DNA from: Candidatus Pullilachnospira intestinigallinarum
Lineage (GTDB): Bacteria; Bacillota; Clostridia; Lachnospirales; Lachnospiraceae
Direction: 5' to 3'
DNA length: 64,000 nucleotides
Assembly: GCA_018711275.1 (NCBI GenBank)
Contig: DVIN01000023.1
Coordinates: 1-64,000 of the forward strand
In this document: positions 1 to 9,695 of the stretch, one piece after another
Layout of the letters: each line of letters opens with the position of its first letter
How positions within the stretch are numbered: position 1 is the first letter of the stretch
Notes under the pieces: model-generated
The model's input: the letters and a program-made list of their open reading frames with translations, nothing else
The model's database searches: none
Told to the model about the DNA's origin: nothing
Program-made: the position numbers and the translations under genes

Positions 1-81
1 GAAATGAGTAGATTTAACAACAATTTAACAGGAAGACAGCAGAATCGTAGAATTATCCATAATTGCCGATAGTTTTGTCCA

Positions 82-111
82 TTGCGAAAAGTTTTATAAA
101 AACTTTATAAT
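82..111 (+). promoter_or_regulatory. Promoter for the sugar-importer operon
   Basis: A -35-like TTGCGA at 82-87 and a perfect -10 TATAAT at 106-111 are separated by 18 bp, 32 bp before the first permease ATG. An AT-rich inverted repeat (AAAGTTTT/AAAACTTT) covers 88-106, in the spacer, and could be a regulator site. The first 80 bases hold no gene that I can recognise. Confidence 0.6.
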
Positions 112-143
112 AAGTTCATAAACTAAAGGAAAGGGGAAAAGAG

Positions 144-1097
144 ATGCTAGCTGTGAGTACTGCAAAGAAAAAGAAGTACAAACCGCCCAAAACTCCGCTG
201 AAGAAGCGTCTGATCAAGTACTGGCCGTTATATGTGATGCTGATTCCATGTATCGTCTATTACGTTCTGGTCTGCTACGTTCCGATGGCGGGTTCGGTTC
301 TTGCCTTTAAGGATTATTCCTTCAAAAAGGGTATCTGGGGAAGCCCGTGGGTTGGTTTCCAGTATTTCCAGACCTTCTTCCAGAGCTATGATGCGCCGCG
401 TCTGATCAGAAATACGCTGACCATCGGTGTCATCAAATGTATCCTGGAGTTTCCGTTCGCCATCATCCTTGCGCTGCTGCTGAACGAGCTCCGGAACATG
501 AAGTTCAAGAAGGTTTCACAGACCATCACCTATCTGCCGCACTTCCTGTCATCGGTAATTATCGTTACCATGCTGCAGAAGATTCTGGCTCCGAATACGG
601 GTATTCTGAACCAGTTTATCGAACTGCTGGGCGGAGACGGAAGCACATTCTTCCTGATGGAGCCGGACTATTTCTATCAGATTCTGTTTTCCATGGATCT
701 GTGGAGAAATATCGGATGGGATTCTATCATGTATCTGGCCGCTATCAGTAGCGTGGATGTGGCGCTTTATGAGGCGGCTGAGATGGACGGATGCGGAAAA
801 CTGAAGAAGATGTGGCACATTACCCTGCCGGGTATTCGTGGAACCATCGGTATTCTGTTCATCATGGGTGTTGGCGGAATTCTTTCTTCCGGCGTAGATC
901 AGATTTACCTGCTGCGTACGCCGGGTAATATGACTCTGGCGGATACACTGGACATTTATGTACTTCGTGTAGGTCTGCAGGGCGGACAGTTCGGATACGC
1001 TACGGCAATCGGATTGATCCAGGGTCTTGTGGGTCTTGTGCTGGTGGTTGTATGTAACCGAATATGCAGGAAGATGACAGAGGTCAGTCTGTGGTAG
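144..1097 (+). CDS. Sugar ABC transporter permease (LplB-like)
   Basis: Inner-membrane permease of a CUT1-type carbohydrate importer, 317 residues. A basic N-terminus (KKKKYKPPK) is followed by about six hydrophobic segments, the first starting YVMLIPCIVYYVLV. The cytoplasmic EAA loop that docks the ATPase is readable at about residues 210-230 (EAAEMDGCGKLKKMWHITLP). The ATG is preceded by AAAGGGGAAAAG. It heads an operon with the binding lipoprotein and second permease. No ATPase gene is present in the cluster, which is common for this family because a shared MsmK/UgpC-type ATPase is encoded elsewhere. The substrate cannot be read from the permease itself; the neighbours suggest a mannose-containing glycoside. 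Confidence 0.9.
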   Translation: MLAVSTAKKKKYKPPKTPLKKRLIKYWPLYVMLIPCIVYYVLVCYVPMAGSVLAFKDYSFKKGIWGSPWVGFQYFQTFFQSYDAPRLIRNTLTIGVIKCILEFPFAIILALLLNELRNMKFKKVSQTITYLPHFLSSVIIVTMLQKILAPNTGILNQFIELLGGDGSTFFLMEPDYFYQILFSMDLWRNIGWDSIMYLAAISSVDVALYEAAEMDGCGKLKKMWHITLPGIRGTIGILFIMGVGGILSSGVDQIYLLRTPGNMTLADTLDIYVLRVGLQGGQFGYATAIGLIQGLVGLVLVVVCNRICRKMTEVSLW

Positions 1098-1133
1098 CGG
1101 ACTGCCCGACCAATATGAGAAAGGGGAAATGAG

Positions 1134-2864
1134 ATGAAGAAGAAAGTCGTGAAACGGCTTCTGGCCGGAACTCTGGCAGGCGTTCTTTCTGTAGGAATGC
1201 TGGCAGGCTGCGGCGGAGGCGACAGCTCCAATGAAACTGCTGAGGAGGATACCTCAGATAAACCGGATACCTGGATTGCTGACCGTACCATTACGGTGCA
1301 GGCGTATGTGGATGATATCGGAAACACGCTTCCGGAGGATTTCAACAGCACGCCTACCATGCAGAAAATCACAGAGCTGACAGGTATCAAACTGGATGTC
1401 AGATATACACCTGGTGACAGTGATGAATCCGTGCTGGCATCTCAGCTGGCTTCCGGCACCATTCCCGATGTGATTATTTCTTATCTGGACAACTCCACCA
1501 GACCGGAGTTCCCGCTGCTTCTGAAAGCCGCGAAGGAAGGAATGTTCGCGGATGTGTCCGAGTACATGGAGAATTCCGAGGTTTATTCCAGATACTATGA
1601 AGACGGATATCTTCCGAAAGATACCTATGAGAACATTGTATTCCGTGATGACCTGGACGGCGTATATCTGTGGCAGATGGCTATTACTGCTGAAGATACC
1701 TCTCTGGAGTACATCCCCGAGGAAGAGTATAAGGGCGGTCTGTACATCCAGAAGAGAATTGTGGACGAGCTGGGCATCGATCCCACCACAATCAATACAC
1801 AGGATCAGTTCTATGACCTGCTGGTACAGATCAAAGAAGGCGGATTTACCGATGACAACGGCAACCCCGTATATCCTCTGGGACCGAAATACTGGGGCGG
1901 TTCTGTAGATACCCTGCAGTATATTGTTCCCGGATTCCGCTACGGCGTCAGCGATGGATACAATGTTGACGAGAACGGAAAAGTTTACCATGAGGCAGAA
2001 AAAGATACCATCTATGATGAGATCAACTATGTGAGAAAACTTCTGAACGAGGGACTGATGAATCCTGAGTTCTTCACCATGGACAGCACCCGTGCCCAGG
2101 AGGTTTCCGAGAACCACAATTCTGCCATCATTGCCGATGTACATAACTACGAGGCGGTAATCTACGGAAACGAGGATTGGGTACCGCTGGGGCCGTTAAA
2201 CGATATCCAGGGTGACAATAAGAAAGTTACCCACGGTAAAACCGGACGTGGATGTATGGCAATTTCCGCGGAAGCAGAGAATCCGGAAGAAATCTTTGAA
2301 TTCTTTGACTGGCTGTCAACTGTAGAAGGACAGACCATCGCGCAGTATGGTGTAGAAGGTGTTTCCTATGATATGGTAGACGGAAAACCGGTTCTGAAGG
2401 ATGAGGTTCTGGAGAAACTGAACGCGAACGATACCGAGTATCTGATCAATGACGTAGGCGCAGGCTTCGGAGGAAGCGGAAACTACTTCTTTGAATTTGT
2501 GCTGACGAATATAGATAACCTGAACAATTTCGGCGAGTCCCGTCCGGGCGCAAGTGCCAGTGACACATTCTCACGAAGCCTGCAGATTGCAGAGGAATAT
2601 CCCGTTGAGAAGAAACTGGTACCCGGCCTGAATGCAACGGCTTATATGTCCGCGGAGGAACTGTCAGCCGTTAAGACACAGATGGATCTGCTGGATTGGA
2701 ACGAGGTAATTGTACAGGCATTCTATGCGGAAGATGACGCGCAGGTGAAACAGATCATCGAGTCCTTCCGTGATCAGCTGAAATCCGCAGGTGTGGAGCA
2801 GTTTGAAGAGTATGTAGGAAACATTTACGCCGAGGACAATGAAGCAGTAAACTTCTACAATTAA
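1134..2864 (+). CDS. Extracellular sugar-binding lipoprotein
   Basis: Solute-binding lipoprotein of the importer, 576 residues, in the large LplA/YtcQ-like class. The signal peptide (MKKKVVKRLLAGTLAGVLSVG) ends in the lipobox LAGC, so Cys27 would be lipidated and the protein anchored outside the membrane. An acidic Gly/Ser/Asp/Glu-rich tether follows. Size and the LplB-type partners suggest an oligosaccharide or glycopeptide ligand rather than a monosaccharide. It lies 36 bp after the first permease and is followed by a strong stem-loop at 2886-2922 that may stabilise its message. Confidence 0.9.
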   Translation: MKKKVVKRLLAGTLAGVLSVGMLAGCGGGDSSNETAEEDTSDKPDTWIADRTITVQAYVDDIGNTLPEDFNSTPTMQKITELTGIKLDVRYTPGDSDESVLASQLASGTIPDVIISYLDNSTRPEFPLLLKAAKEGMFADVSEYMENSEVYSRYYEDGYLPKDTYENIVFRDDLDGVYLWQMAITAEDTSLEYIPEEEYKGGLYIQKRIVDELGIDPTTINTQDQFYDLLVQIKEGGFTDDNGNPVYPLGPKYWGGSVDTLQYIVPGFRYGVSDGYNVDENGKVYHEAEKDTIYDEINYVRKLLNEGLMNPEFFTMDSTRAQEVSENHNSAIIADVHNYEAVIYGNEDWVPLGPLNDIQGDNKKVTHGKTGRGCMAISAEAENPEEIFEFFDWLSTVEGQTIAQYGVEGVSYDMVDGKPVLKDEVLEKLNANDTEYLINDVGAGFGGSGNYFFEFVLTNIDNLNNFGESRPGASASDTFSRSLQIAEEYPVEKKLVPGLNATAYMSAEELSAVKTQMDLLDWNEVIVQAFYAEDDAQVKQIIESFRDQLKSAGVEQFEEYVGNIYAEDNEAVNFYN

Positions 2865-2885
2865 AAGTATTTCCGGCTCGTCCGG

Positions 2886-2922
2886 AACAATGGAAAACAC
2901 GCTGTGCGGACGTTCCATTGTT
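2886..2922 (+). promoter_or_regulatory. Intercistronic stem-loop after the binding-protein gene
   Basis: A perfect 10-bp inverted repeat, AACAATGGAA at 2886-2895 and TTCCATTGTT at 2913-2922, has a 17-nt loop and no U-run. Position and lack of a U tract fit an mRNA-stabilising or processing hairpin that would favour binding-protein expression over the second permease. A full terminator is unlikely because the operon continues. Confidence 0.55.
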
Positions 2923-2977
2923 ATGAATAGCGGGGATGCGTCTTTTGCGGCGCATCCCGGAGAAAGGAAGAAAAGAT

Positions 2978-3898
2978 ATGAGTCAAAATCAGACTTCCCG
3001 CGGGAATAAGATCAAAGTCAATAAGGTCGATACCTTTATTCAGATCCTGATTTATCTGATTGTCATTCTGTTCTGCCTGGCGATTCTGCTTCCCTGTCTG
3101 AACGTTCTGGTTCTTTCCTTCAACGATGGAAAGGATGCGGCCAGAGGAGGAATTTGGTTCTGGCCCAGAGTGTTTACGCTGGATAATTTCAAGGAAGTAT
3201 TTAAGGACGGAAGTATCATGACCGCGTATGGCATCAGTATTGCCAGAACCGTCATCGGAACCTTCCTGAGTCTGATGGTTACCACACTGGCCGGTTTTGC
3301 CTTAAAGCAGAAGGATCTGCCGGGCAACAAGCTGATCACTGTGCTGATTACTTTCACCATGCTGTTCAGCGGCGGTATGATCCCCACCTATATTCAGTAC
3401 CGGAATCTGCATCTTTTAAATTCCTTCTGGGTATATGTGGTTCCCAGTCTGGTAAGCGTTACCTATTTGTTGATGGTGAGAACCTTTTTCGAGGGGATTC
3501 CGGACAGTTTGGAGGAATCCGCGAAGCTGGACGGCTGCGGATATTTCCAGACATATCTGCGGATCATGCTTCCCTTAAGTAAGCCGGTAATCGCCGTGGT
3601 AGGACTGTATACGGCAGTTAACCACTGGAACGACTGGTTTGCTGGAGCTTTCTACATGAACAACAGCGATATGTGGCCGGTGCAGACGGTGCTTCAGAAC
3701 ATGCTGACCAAATCCATGAGCCAGCAGCAGCAGATTACCTCTGTGGCTCAGGCTCTGGCGCATAATGCGGTAAGTACCACGACAGACTCTCTGAAGATGG
3801 CAGCAGTGGTTGTGACCACAGTTCCGATCCTTTGCGTATACCCCTTCGTACAGAAATATTTCGCGCAGGGAGCCATGATCGGAGCAGTCAAAGGATGA
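2978..3898 (+). CDS. Sugar ABC transporter permease (YtcP-like)
   Basis: Second membrane subunit of the importer, 306 residues. The open frame begins at 2936, but ATG 2978 (MSQNQTSRG) follows GGAGAAAGGAAG at good spacing and gives the normal family length. Hydrophobic segments begin at about residue 20, and the EAA loop reads EESAKLDGCGYFQTYLRIMLPLSKP at about residues 185-210, mostly as expected for this family. It pairs with the permease at 144-1097. The C-terminus KYFAQGAMIGAVKG is the usual ending for these permeases. Confidence 0.9.
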   Translation: MSQNQTSRGNKIKVNKVDTFIQILIYLIVILFCLAILLPCLNVLVLSFNDGKDAARGGIWFWPRVFTLDNFKEVFKDGSIMTAYGISIARTVIGTFLSLMVTTLAGFALKQKDLPGNKLITVLITFTMLFSGGMIPTYIQYRNLHLLNSFWVYVVPSLVSVTYLLMVRTFFEGIPDSLEESAKLDGCGYFQTYLRIMLPLSKPVIAVVGLYTAVNHWNDWFAGAFYMNNSDMWPVQTVLQNMLTKSMSQQQQITSVAQALAHNAVSTTTDSLKMAAVVVTTVPILCVYPFVQKYFAQGAMIGAVKG

Positions 3899-4134
3899 CA
3901 TCCGAGTATATTATTTTGAAAAGATATTGACTGGGAGTGTCCGGTGCGATACTCTTAGACTTAGGGAGAAGATTCTCTGCCTCGTTCAATAAAATAGCTT
4001 GAGCGAAAGCCGGGAGTCTTTTTCTCTTGATGGGCAGTAATCTGCTTCGCGGCAGTCGCCAATTGGACATGGATGCATGTCCGCCTGGCTCGTTGCCCGC
4101 GGGAATCAAAACATACCAGGAGGATTAAGATCGA
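3899..4134 (+). other. Intergenic region with hairpin before the kinase gene
   Basis: No gene is seen in these 236 bases. They contain a perfect 7-bp stem, GGACATG at 4065-4071 and CATGTCC at 4076-4082, a possible weak promoter (TTGACT near 3929 with GATACT 15 bp later), and a pyrimidine run (CTTTTTCTC) near 4018. The region could hold a separate promoter for the kinase-glycosidase genes. No known riboswitch was recognised. Confidence 0.3.
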
Positions 4135-5079
4135 ATGAACCAGAAAAAATGGGATGCATACATTTACGGAGATGTGAACATCGACCTGGTGGTCCCCGGC
4201 GTGGAGCATTTTCCAGCGCCTGGACAGGAGGATGAGGTGGATACCATGGAGACCTTTGTAGGCGGAGGCGCGGCGCTCTTTACGCTGGGGCTCGGAAAGC
4301 TGGGGCTTCATCCCGTATTTCAGGGCGAGGTGGGAGATGACTGCTACGGCGATCTGATTGCCCGGGAGTTTGCCGCCAAAAACGTGGACTGTTCGCTGCT
4401 TCAGAAGAGCAGCACGGGGAAGACGGGGATCTCCATCAGCTTTACCAATGAAAAAGACCGCTCTTTTCTTACCTACCGGGGAACCAACGCGGGAATATCG
4501 ATCCGCCGTGTGGATCTGGACAAGGTAAGAGAAGCCGGACATATCCATGTAACCGGATATGAAGGAACCTCCAATCATCAGGACTATCTGGAGCTCCTCC
4601 GGCAGGTGAAGGAGGAGACGGATGCCACCGTGTCCTTCGATGTGGGATGGGACGCTTCCGGGGAATGGTATCAGGGAATATATGATCTGTTTCCCTATAT
4701 TGATGTTCTTTTTATGAATGAAACGGAAGCAGAGCATTACAGCAGGAAAGCAAATGCCAGAGAGGCGGCTGTGGATTTCGCCAGGAGCTGCGGCATGGCG
4801 GTAATTAAGCTGGGTAAAAAAGGATCGCTGGCCGTGAAAGACGGAGTTACTTATGAGGCGCCTGCTTTCACGGTGAAGGCGGTGGATACCACAGGGGCCG
4901 GTGATTCCTTCAATGCCGGTTTTATCTATGGCTATCTGCGGCAGATGGATATCCGGGCCTGTCTGGAGTGCGGCAATGGCTGCGGAGCGCTGAATGTGAC
5001 CGCCCTGGGCGGGAACACGGGCTTTCCGGACGAAGAGACCTTACATACATTTATCAAAGCACAGAAAGAGAGGAATTGA
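4135..5079 (+). CDS. PfkB-family carbohydrate kinase
   Basis: Cytoplasmic ribokinase-fold kinase, 314 residues, transferring phosphate from ATP to a sugar or glycoside. The N-terminal half has the family GG motif (ETFVGGGAALFTLGLGKLG) and the C-terminal signature with catalytic Asp and anion hole reads DTTGAGDSFNAGFIYG at about residues 250-265. Start chosen at ATG after CCAGGAGGATTAAG. The GH4 gene begins 3 bp after its stop, so the two are co-translated. GH4 enzymes often act on 6-phosphoglycosides, and no PTS gene is present, so this kinase may produce the GH4 substrate after ABC import. That role is inference; a kinase for the released monosaccharide is equally compatible. Confidence 0.85.
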   Translation: MNQKKWDAYIYGDVNIDLVVPGVEHFPAPGQEDEVDTMETFVGGGAALFTLGLGKLGLHPVFQGEVGDDCYGDLIAREFAAKNVDCSLLQKSSTGKTGISISFTNEKDRSFLTYRGTNAGISIRRVDLDKVREAGHIHVTGYEGTSNHQDYLELLRQVKEETDATVSFDVGWDASGEWYQGIYDLFPYIDVLFMNETEAEHYSRKANAREAAVDFARSCGMAVIKLGKKGSLAVKDGVTYEAPAFTVKAVDTTGAGDSFNAGFIYGYLRQMDIRACLECGNGCGALNVTALGGNTGFPDEETLHTFIKAQKERN

Positions 5080-5082
5080 GTC

Positions 5083-6438
5083 ATGAAAATTGCAGTAATC
5101 GGAGGAGCAGGTGTTCGGACCGTAATCTTCATCAACGGACTGCTGGACCGCTACAAAAAACTTCACATTGACGAGGTGGTTCTGTACGATATCCAGGAGG
5201 AAAAGCAGAAGATCATTGAGAAGCTGTGCCGCCATGTGGTAAACAGAAGAAATGAGGAACTGAAGGTTTCTGCCGTAAGCGATGTGACAGAGGCCATCAA
5301 GGGAGCGGATTATATTGTAACTACCCTTCGGGTGGGCGGAGATCACTCCCGTGTTATCGACGAGACCGTTGCGCTGGATATGGGTGTAATCGGACAGGAG
5401 ACCACTGGCGTGGGCGGATTTTCCATGGCAGTGCGGACTATCCCGGTGCTGATGGATTACTGTGAGCTGATCAAAAAGTACGCGCCGGACGCATGGATTT
5501 TCAACTTCACAAATCCCTCCGGTCTGGTGACTCAGGCTCTGCGGAGCGCCGGATACGATAAGATCATCGGTATCTGCGACGCTCCCAGCAGCACCAAATT
5601 CCGCATGGCCAGGGATCTGGGCGTGTCTGAGGACGATCTGTATGTGGAGTTCTTCGGACTGAACCATCTGTCCTGGATCCGAAGCGTAAAGAAAAAAGGG
5701 GAAGAGATTCTGCCCCAGCTGCTGGCGGACGATGAATTCTTAAAGAGCGTGCAGGAGTTCTCCATGTTTGATCCGGACCTGCTGCGTATGATCGGATTTT
5801 TACCCAATGAGTATCTGTACTACTACTATCACAGAGAAAAAGCCCTGGAGAACATCAAAAAATCCGGCGCCACCAGAGGAAAGACCATCGAGGAAGTCAA
5901 CAAGAAGATGATGGCTGAGCTGAAAGAGATGGATATGGATGCGGATCCCGAAGGCGCGCTGCAGATTTTCCTGTATTATATGCAGGTTCGTGAGAACTCC
6001 TATATGAGCATTGAGTCCGGACTGGCAAAACGGCCACTGCTGGAGAAGGGACAGCTGGAGGTTCCCGACGGCATGGGCTACGCGGGCGTGATGCTGGACT
6101 GCATCGAGGGTCTGCAGAGCGAGGAGGGAAGAGATCTGGTTCTCTCCGTGGAAAACAACGGAAGTATTCCCGGCCTGCAGGATAAGGACGTGATTGAGGC
6201 TACCTGCCATGTATCAAAGAAAGGCATCGTACCGGTGAAGGTGGAGGATGTGCCGGAGCATTGCTGGCTGCTGATTCGTACCATTAAGATGTATGAGAAG
6301 CTGACAGTGGAGGCGATCCGTACAAAATCCAAGGACACCGCCATCATGGCACTGATGCAGCATCCGCTGGTAAATTCCTATTCTCTGGCCAAGGCGCTGG
6401 TGAATAAGTACGATGAGGTTTACGGCGGAATCTTCTGA
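5083..6438 (+). CDS. GH4 family glycosidase (6-phospho-glycosidase type)
   Basis: NAD- and metal-dependent glycosidase of family 4, 451 residues. The Rossmann start reads KIAVIGGAGVRTVIF. Conserved GH4 elements follow: NFTNPSG at about residue 146, the metal-binding Cys in GICDAP at about 165, and the metal-binding His in GLNHL at about 193. Family members cleave alpha- or beta-glycosides, usually 6-phosphorylated, through a redox-elimination mechanism. The GLNHLSW version resembles 6-phospho-beta-glucosidase-like members, but specificity cannot be fixed from sequence alone. It is coupled to the upstream PfkB kinase and followed by a stem-loop at 6452-6483. Confidence 0.88.
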   Translation: MKIAVIGGAGVRTVIFINGLLDRYKKLHIDEVVLYDIQEEKQKIIEKLCRHVVNRRNEELKVSAVSDVTEAIKGADYIVTTLRVGGDHSRVIDETVALDMGVIGQETTGVGGFSMAVRTIPVLMDYCELIKKYAPDAWIFNFTNPSGLVTQALRSAGYDKIIGICDAPSSTKFRMARDLGVSEDDLYVEFFGLNHLSWIRSVKKKGEEILPQLLADDEFLKSVQEFSMFDPDLLRMIGFLPNEYLYYYYHREKALENIKKSGATRGKTIEEVNKKMMAELKEMDMDADPEGALQIFLYYMQVRENSYMSIESGLAKRPLLEKGQLEVPDGMGYAGVMLDCIEGLQSEEGRDLVLSVENNGSIPGLQDKDVIEATCHVSKKGIVPVKVEDVPEHCWLLIRTIKMYEKLTVEAIRTKSKDTAIMALMQHPLVNSYSLAKALVNKYDEVYGGIF

Positions 6439-6451
6439 TACGGAAGAAAAG

Positions 6452-6483
6452 GCGGCAGTCTGACCAATATACCGGACTGCCGC
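6452..6483 (+). promoter_or_regulatory. Intercistronic stem-loop after the GH4 gene
   Basis: Perfect 9-bp stem, GCGGCAGTC at 6452-6460 and GACTGCCGC at 6475-6483, 14 bp after the GH4 stop. No U-run follows. A second, longer imperfect inverted repeat built on GGATCCG/CGGATC lies at about 6519-6561, before the mannosidase ribosome binding site. They may separate expression of the two glycosidases. Confidence 0.45.
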
Positions 6484-6592
6484 AGGATAACAGACAGCGA
6501 TACAGGCGGGGCTGCCGTAGGATCCGAAACATCCGGCACTGGGATGCCGGTTTCCGGATCTGCGGCGGCCCCGGCTTTTACAGGAGGATAGT

Positions 6593-9500
6593 ATGCCATT
6601 TGATTTTAAAAACCGTGACAGAATTGAACATCTTCTGGAAGAACTTCAGGAGCTGCGCTACCGGAATCTTCAGGATGTGAACAGCTTTTACTGGTGGGAG
6701 GACGACGGAGCCATCGGGAACAGAGAGCCCCAGGGAGAACCCCGCCAGGTATCCGTGGGATTTCAGTGGAAGGGATGGGACCGGTATAACTGGCTGACCT
6801 GCCAGGTGGAAATTCCCGAAGCGCTGATGGAGGAAGAGGTGGTCGGCCTTTTCGATTTTGGCGCCAGAGCGGGAACAGGAAACAACGGGGATTTTGAAAG
6901 CCTGTTGTACCTGAACGGGAAACCGTATCAGGCCATGGACGGAAATCACCGGGAGGTATTTCTGGAGCCAAAGGAAAACGGCCGCCAGCTGGATCTGAAA
7001 TTCCGGGTCTGGTCCGGATTAAACGGTGGGGGACGGCCCAAAGAGAAGCAGATGGAGATCGTCCGGGCACAGATCGGCGTGCTGGATCATCCCACCGATG
7101 ATCTGTATTTTCTGGCGTCCATGGCGCTGGAGGCCTACGATATTCTGGATCCGTCCAACGAATACCGGGAGTGGATCCTGAACGTGCTGGTGCAGACCTT
7201 CCGTCTGGTGGATTATACGGATCCGGGCAGCGAATCGTTTTACCGCAGCACAGAGGCGGCGTACCGGTATCTGGACGGACAGATGGACGGCAGAGGGAAA
7301 CCGGATGTGACAGTGGATCTGGTGGGACATACCCACATTGATGTGGCCTGGCTGTGGCGGCTGCGCCATACCAGAGAGAAAGCGGCCCGTTCTTTCTCCA
7401 CCGTAAACCGGCTGATGGAAAAGTATGATCATTACATTTTCCTGCAGTCTCAGCCCCAGCTGTATGAATATATCAAAGAAGATTACCCGGATATCTACGA
7501 GCATATCAAGAAACGGGTGAAGGAAGGACGCTGGGAGCCCTCCGGCGCCATGTGGGTGGAGTGCGACTGCAACATTGCCTCCGGAGAGTCCATCATCCGT
7601 CAGATTCTGGTGGGAAAAAATTTCTTCCGCCAGGAGTTCGGCTATGAGAGCAAATTTCTCTGGCTGCCGGATGTGTTCGGTTATTCCTGGGCGCTGCCCC
7701 AGATCCTGAAGAAATCCGGTGTAGATACCTTCATGACCACCAAAATCAGCTGGAACGACACCAACCGTCTGCCTTACGACACGTTCCTGTGGAAAGGAAT
7801 TGACGGAACAGGCGTGACGGCGCATTTCGTTACCACTTCCGATCCGGGAGAGCCGTACTATACTTACAATGGCAACACCAGCGCCCAGGCGGTAAAGAGT
7901 GTCTGGGACAACTACCGGAACAAGGATACCAACCGGGAACTGCTGATTTCCTACGGCTTCGGCGACGGAGGCGGCGGTCCCACCCGGCAGCAGATCAAAC
8001 AGGCGGAGGCGGTGGACAAGATTCCGGGGCTGCCCCATATAGAAGAAATTTCTGCCACGGAGTATTTCCGGAAGCTGAACAAAACGCTGAAAGAAAACCC
8101 CATGGACGGTTATCTTCCCGTATGGGACGGAGAGCTGTACCTGGAATTCCACCGGGGTACCTATACCTCCCAGGCCTACAATAAGAAAATGAACCGGCGG
8201 ATGGAGTATGCTCTCCGGGATACGGAGCTGTTTTCCGTGATGGCCGCGCTGCTTCGGGATATGCCTTACGACAAGGAGCGGATTCTCCGGGCATGGAAGA
8301 TTGTGCTGTGTCATCAGTTCCACGATATTCTGCCAGGCTCTTCCATTCGGGAAGTGTACGAGGACAGCCATGTGGAGTATGAAAAAGCGCTGGCGCTGAT
8401 CGGGGAAGTGGCCGCCGCTTGCAACAACGCCCTGTATCAGCCGGAGGAAAACTGCTTTGCGGTGTTTAACAACAGCGGCTGGGTGAGAACCTCTCTGGTG
8501 CGGGTGCCTGCGGGATCCGGCCATGAGGGAGCGGTGATCAAAGACGAAAACGGAAATACCCTTCCCACCGTGTGGAAGGAGCAGGAGGCCCTGGTTCTGG
8601 TGAAGGATATGGCGCCCTTCTCCTTTGTGACGCTGCATCTGGGAGAGGAAGCGGCCGACGGTACAAAAACGCTGGATGACAACTGTCTGGTCACTCCCTG
8701 GTACGAGGTGAAATGGAATGAGGCTGGTCAGCTGACCCGGATCTATGACCGTCAGGCGGACCGGGAGATTCTGCCGGAAGGCGCCCGCGGCAATGTGCTT
8801 CAGGTATTTGAGGACAAGCCCAGGGCCTTTGACGCCTGGGAACTGGAGCCCACCATCGATCTGAAGCGGGAAGAGGTGACAGATCTTTTGGAGGTTTCCG
8901 TCCGGGAGCATGCGCTGGGATGGGAAGTGAATTTCGTATGGAAGTATCACAACAGCCGTATCTGCCAGACCATGTGCCTGTACCGGGAGAAGAAACGGAT
9001 CGACTTTAAAACCACCGTGGACTGGAAGGAACATCAGAAGGTGATGAAAACCTGCTTCCCCATGGAAATCCGCGCGGTGGACGCCAGATTTGATATCCAG
9101 GACGGAAATATCCGTCGGCCTATCACCAGAAATACCAGTTGGGAATCCGCCAAATTCGAGGTGGTAGCTCATAAATGGGTGGATCTGTGGGAGACCGGCT
9201 ACGGTGTGGCACTGCTGAACGACTGCAAGTACGGCCATGACATCAAGGAGGGCGCTGTGCGGCTGACGCTGCTGAAATCAGCCATTGATCCGGATTACTG
9301 TGCGGACAACGAGATCCATGAATTCACCTATTCACTGCTGCCCCATGACTGCGAGTGGTATGAGGCAGGCATCGAGCAGGAAGCTTTTGACCTGAATAAT
9401 GTGCTGACTGCCAGGGCGGGCCGTCCCGTCTTTGAGGGAAGCCTGTTCTCCTTTGACCGGGAAAATGTGTCTGTGGACGCGGTGAAGATGGCGGAAAACG

Positions 9501-9691
9501 GCAGTGAGATTGTTCTGCGGTTCCATGAATTTGAGGGAGCCAGAGGAAAGGTGACCATCCGCTGCGGCCTGCCGGTGAAGGAATGGTGCCTGGCGAATTT
9601 GATGGAGGAGCCGGAAGGCGCGTGGAGTGAGGAACCCATCTGCCTGCCGGTGAAGCCCTATGAGATTGTCACGGTGATGCTGCGCTTTTGA
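6593..9691 (+). CDS. Alpha-mannosidase, glycoside hydrolase family 38
   Basis: Cytoplasmic (no signal peptide) retaining alpha-mannosidase of 1032 residues, the usual bacterial GH38 length. The catalytic domain opens with the zinc-site motif GHTHIDVAWLWR at about residue 244, and the nucleophile Asp lies in WLPDVFGYSWALPQ at about residue 356. The middle helical domain (WKIVLCHQFHDILPGSS) and C-terminal beta domains follow. ATG 6593 comes after CAGGAGGATAGT. Family enzymes release alpha-linked mannose from N-glycan-type or other mannosides with zinc or cobalt. With an ABC importer, kinase and peptidase in the same run, the likely role is intracellular trimming of imported mannosides or glycopeptides. 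Confidence 0.93.
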   Translation: MPFDFKNRDRIEHLLEELQELRYRNLQDVNSFYWWEDDGAIGNREPQGEPRQVSVGFQWKGWDRYNWLTCQVEIPEALMEEEVVGLFDFGARAGTGNNGDFESLLYLNGKPYQAMDGNHREVFLEPKENGRQLDLKFRVWSGLNGGGRPKEKQMEIVRAQIGVLDHPTDDLYFLASMALEAYDILDPSNEYREWILNVLVQTFRLVDYTDPGSESFYRSTEAAYRYLDGQMDGRGKPDVTVDLVGHTHIDVAWLWRLRHTREKAARSFSTVNRLMEKYDHYIFLQSQPQLYEYIKEDYPDIYEHIKKRVKEGRWEPSGAMWVECDCNIASGESIIRQILVGKNFFRQEFGYESKFLWLPDVFGYSWALPQILKKSGVDTFMTTKISWNDTNRLPYDTFLWKGIDGTGVTAHFVTTSDPGEPYYTYNGNTSAQAVKSVWDNYRNKDTNRELLISYGFGDGGGGPTRQQIKQAEAVDKIPGLPHIEEISATEYFRKLNKTLKENPMDGYLPVWDGELYLEFHRGTYTSQAYNKKMNRRMEYALRDTELFSVMAALLRDMPYDKERILRAWKIVLCHQFHDILPGSSIREVYEDSHVEYEKALALIGEVAAACNNALYQPEENCFAVFNNSGWVRTSLVRVPAGSGHEGAVIKDENGNTLPTVWKEQEALVLVKDMAPFSFVTLHLGEEAADGTKTLDDNCLVTPWYEVKWNEAGQLTRIYDRQADREILPEGARGNVLQVFEDKPRAFDAWELEPTIDLKREEVTDLLEVSVREHALGWEVNFVWKYHNSRICQTMCLYREKKRIDFKTTVDWKEHQKVMKTCFPMEIRAVDARFDIQDGNIRRPITRNTSWESAKFEVVAHKWVDLWETGYGVALLNDCKYGHDIKEGAVRLTLLKSAIDPDYCADNEIHEFTYSLLPHDCEWYEAGIEQEAFDLNNVLTARAGRPVFEGSLFSFDRENVSVDAVKMAENGSEIVLRFHEFEGARGKVTIRCGLPVKEWCLANLMEEPEGAWSEEPICLPVKPYEIVTVMLRF

Positions 9692-9695
9692 TATC

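Noticed and set aside
3899..4134. Known riboswitch before the PfkB kinase
   Set aside because: The region has hairpins but matches none of the aptamers that I can recognise.
7019..9238. Long open frame opposite the GH38 gene
   Set aside because: It is a shadow of a GC-rich gene on the other strand, without ribosome site or recognisable domain.
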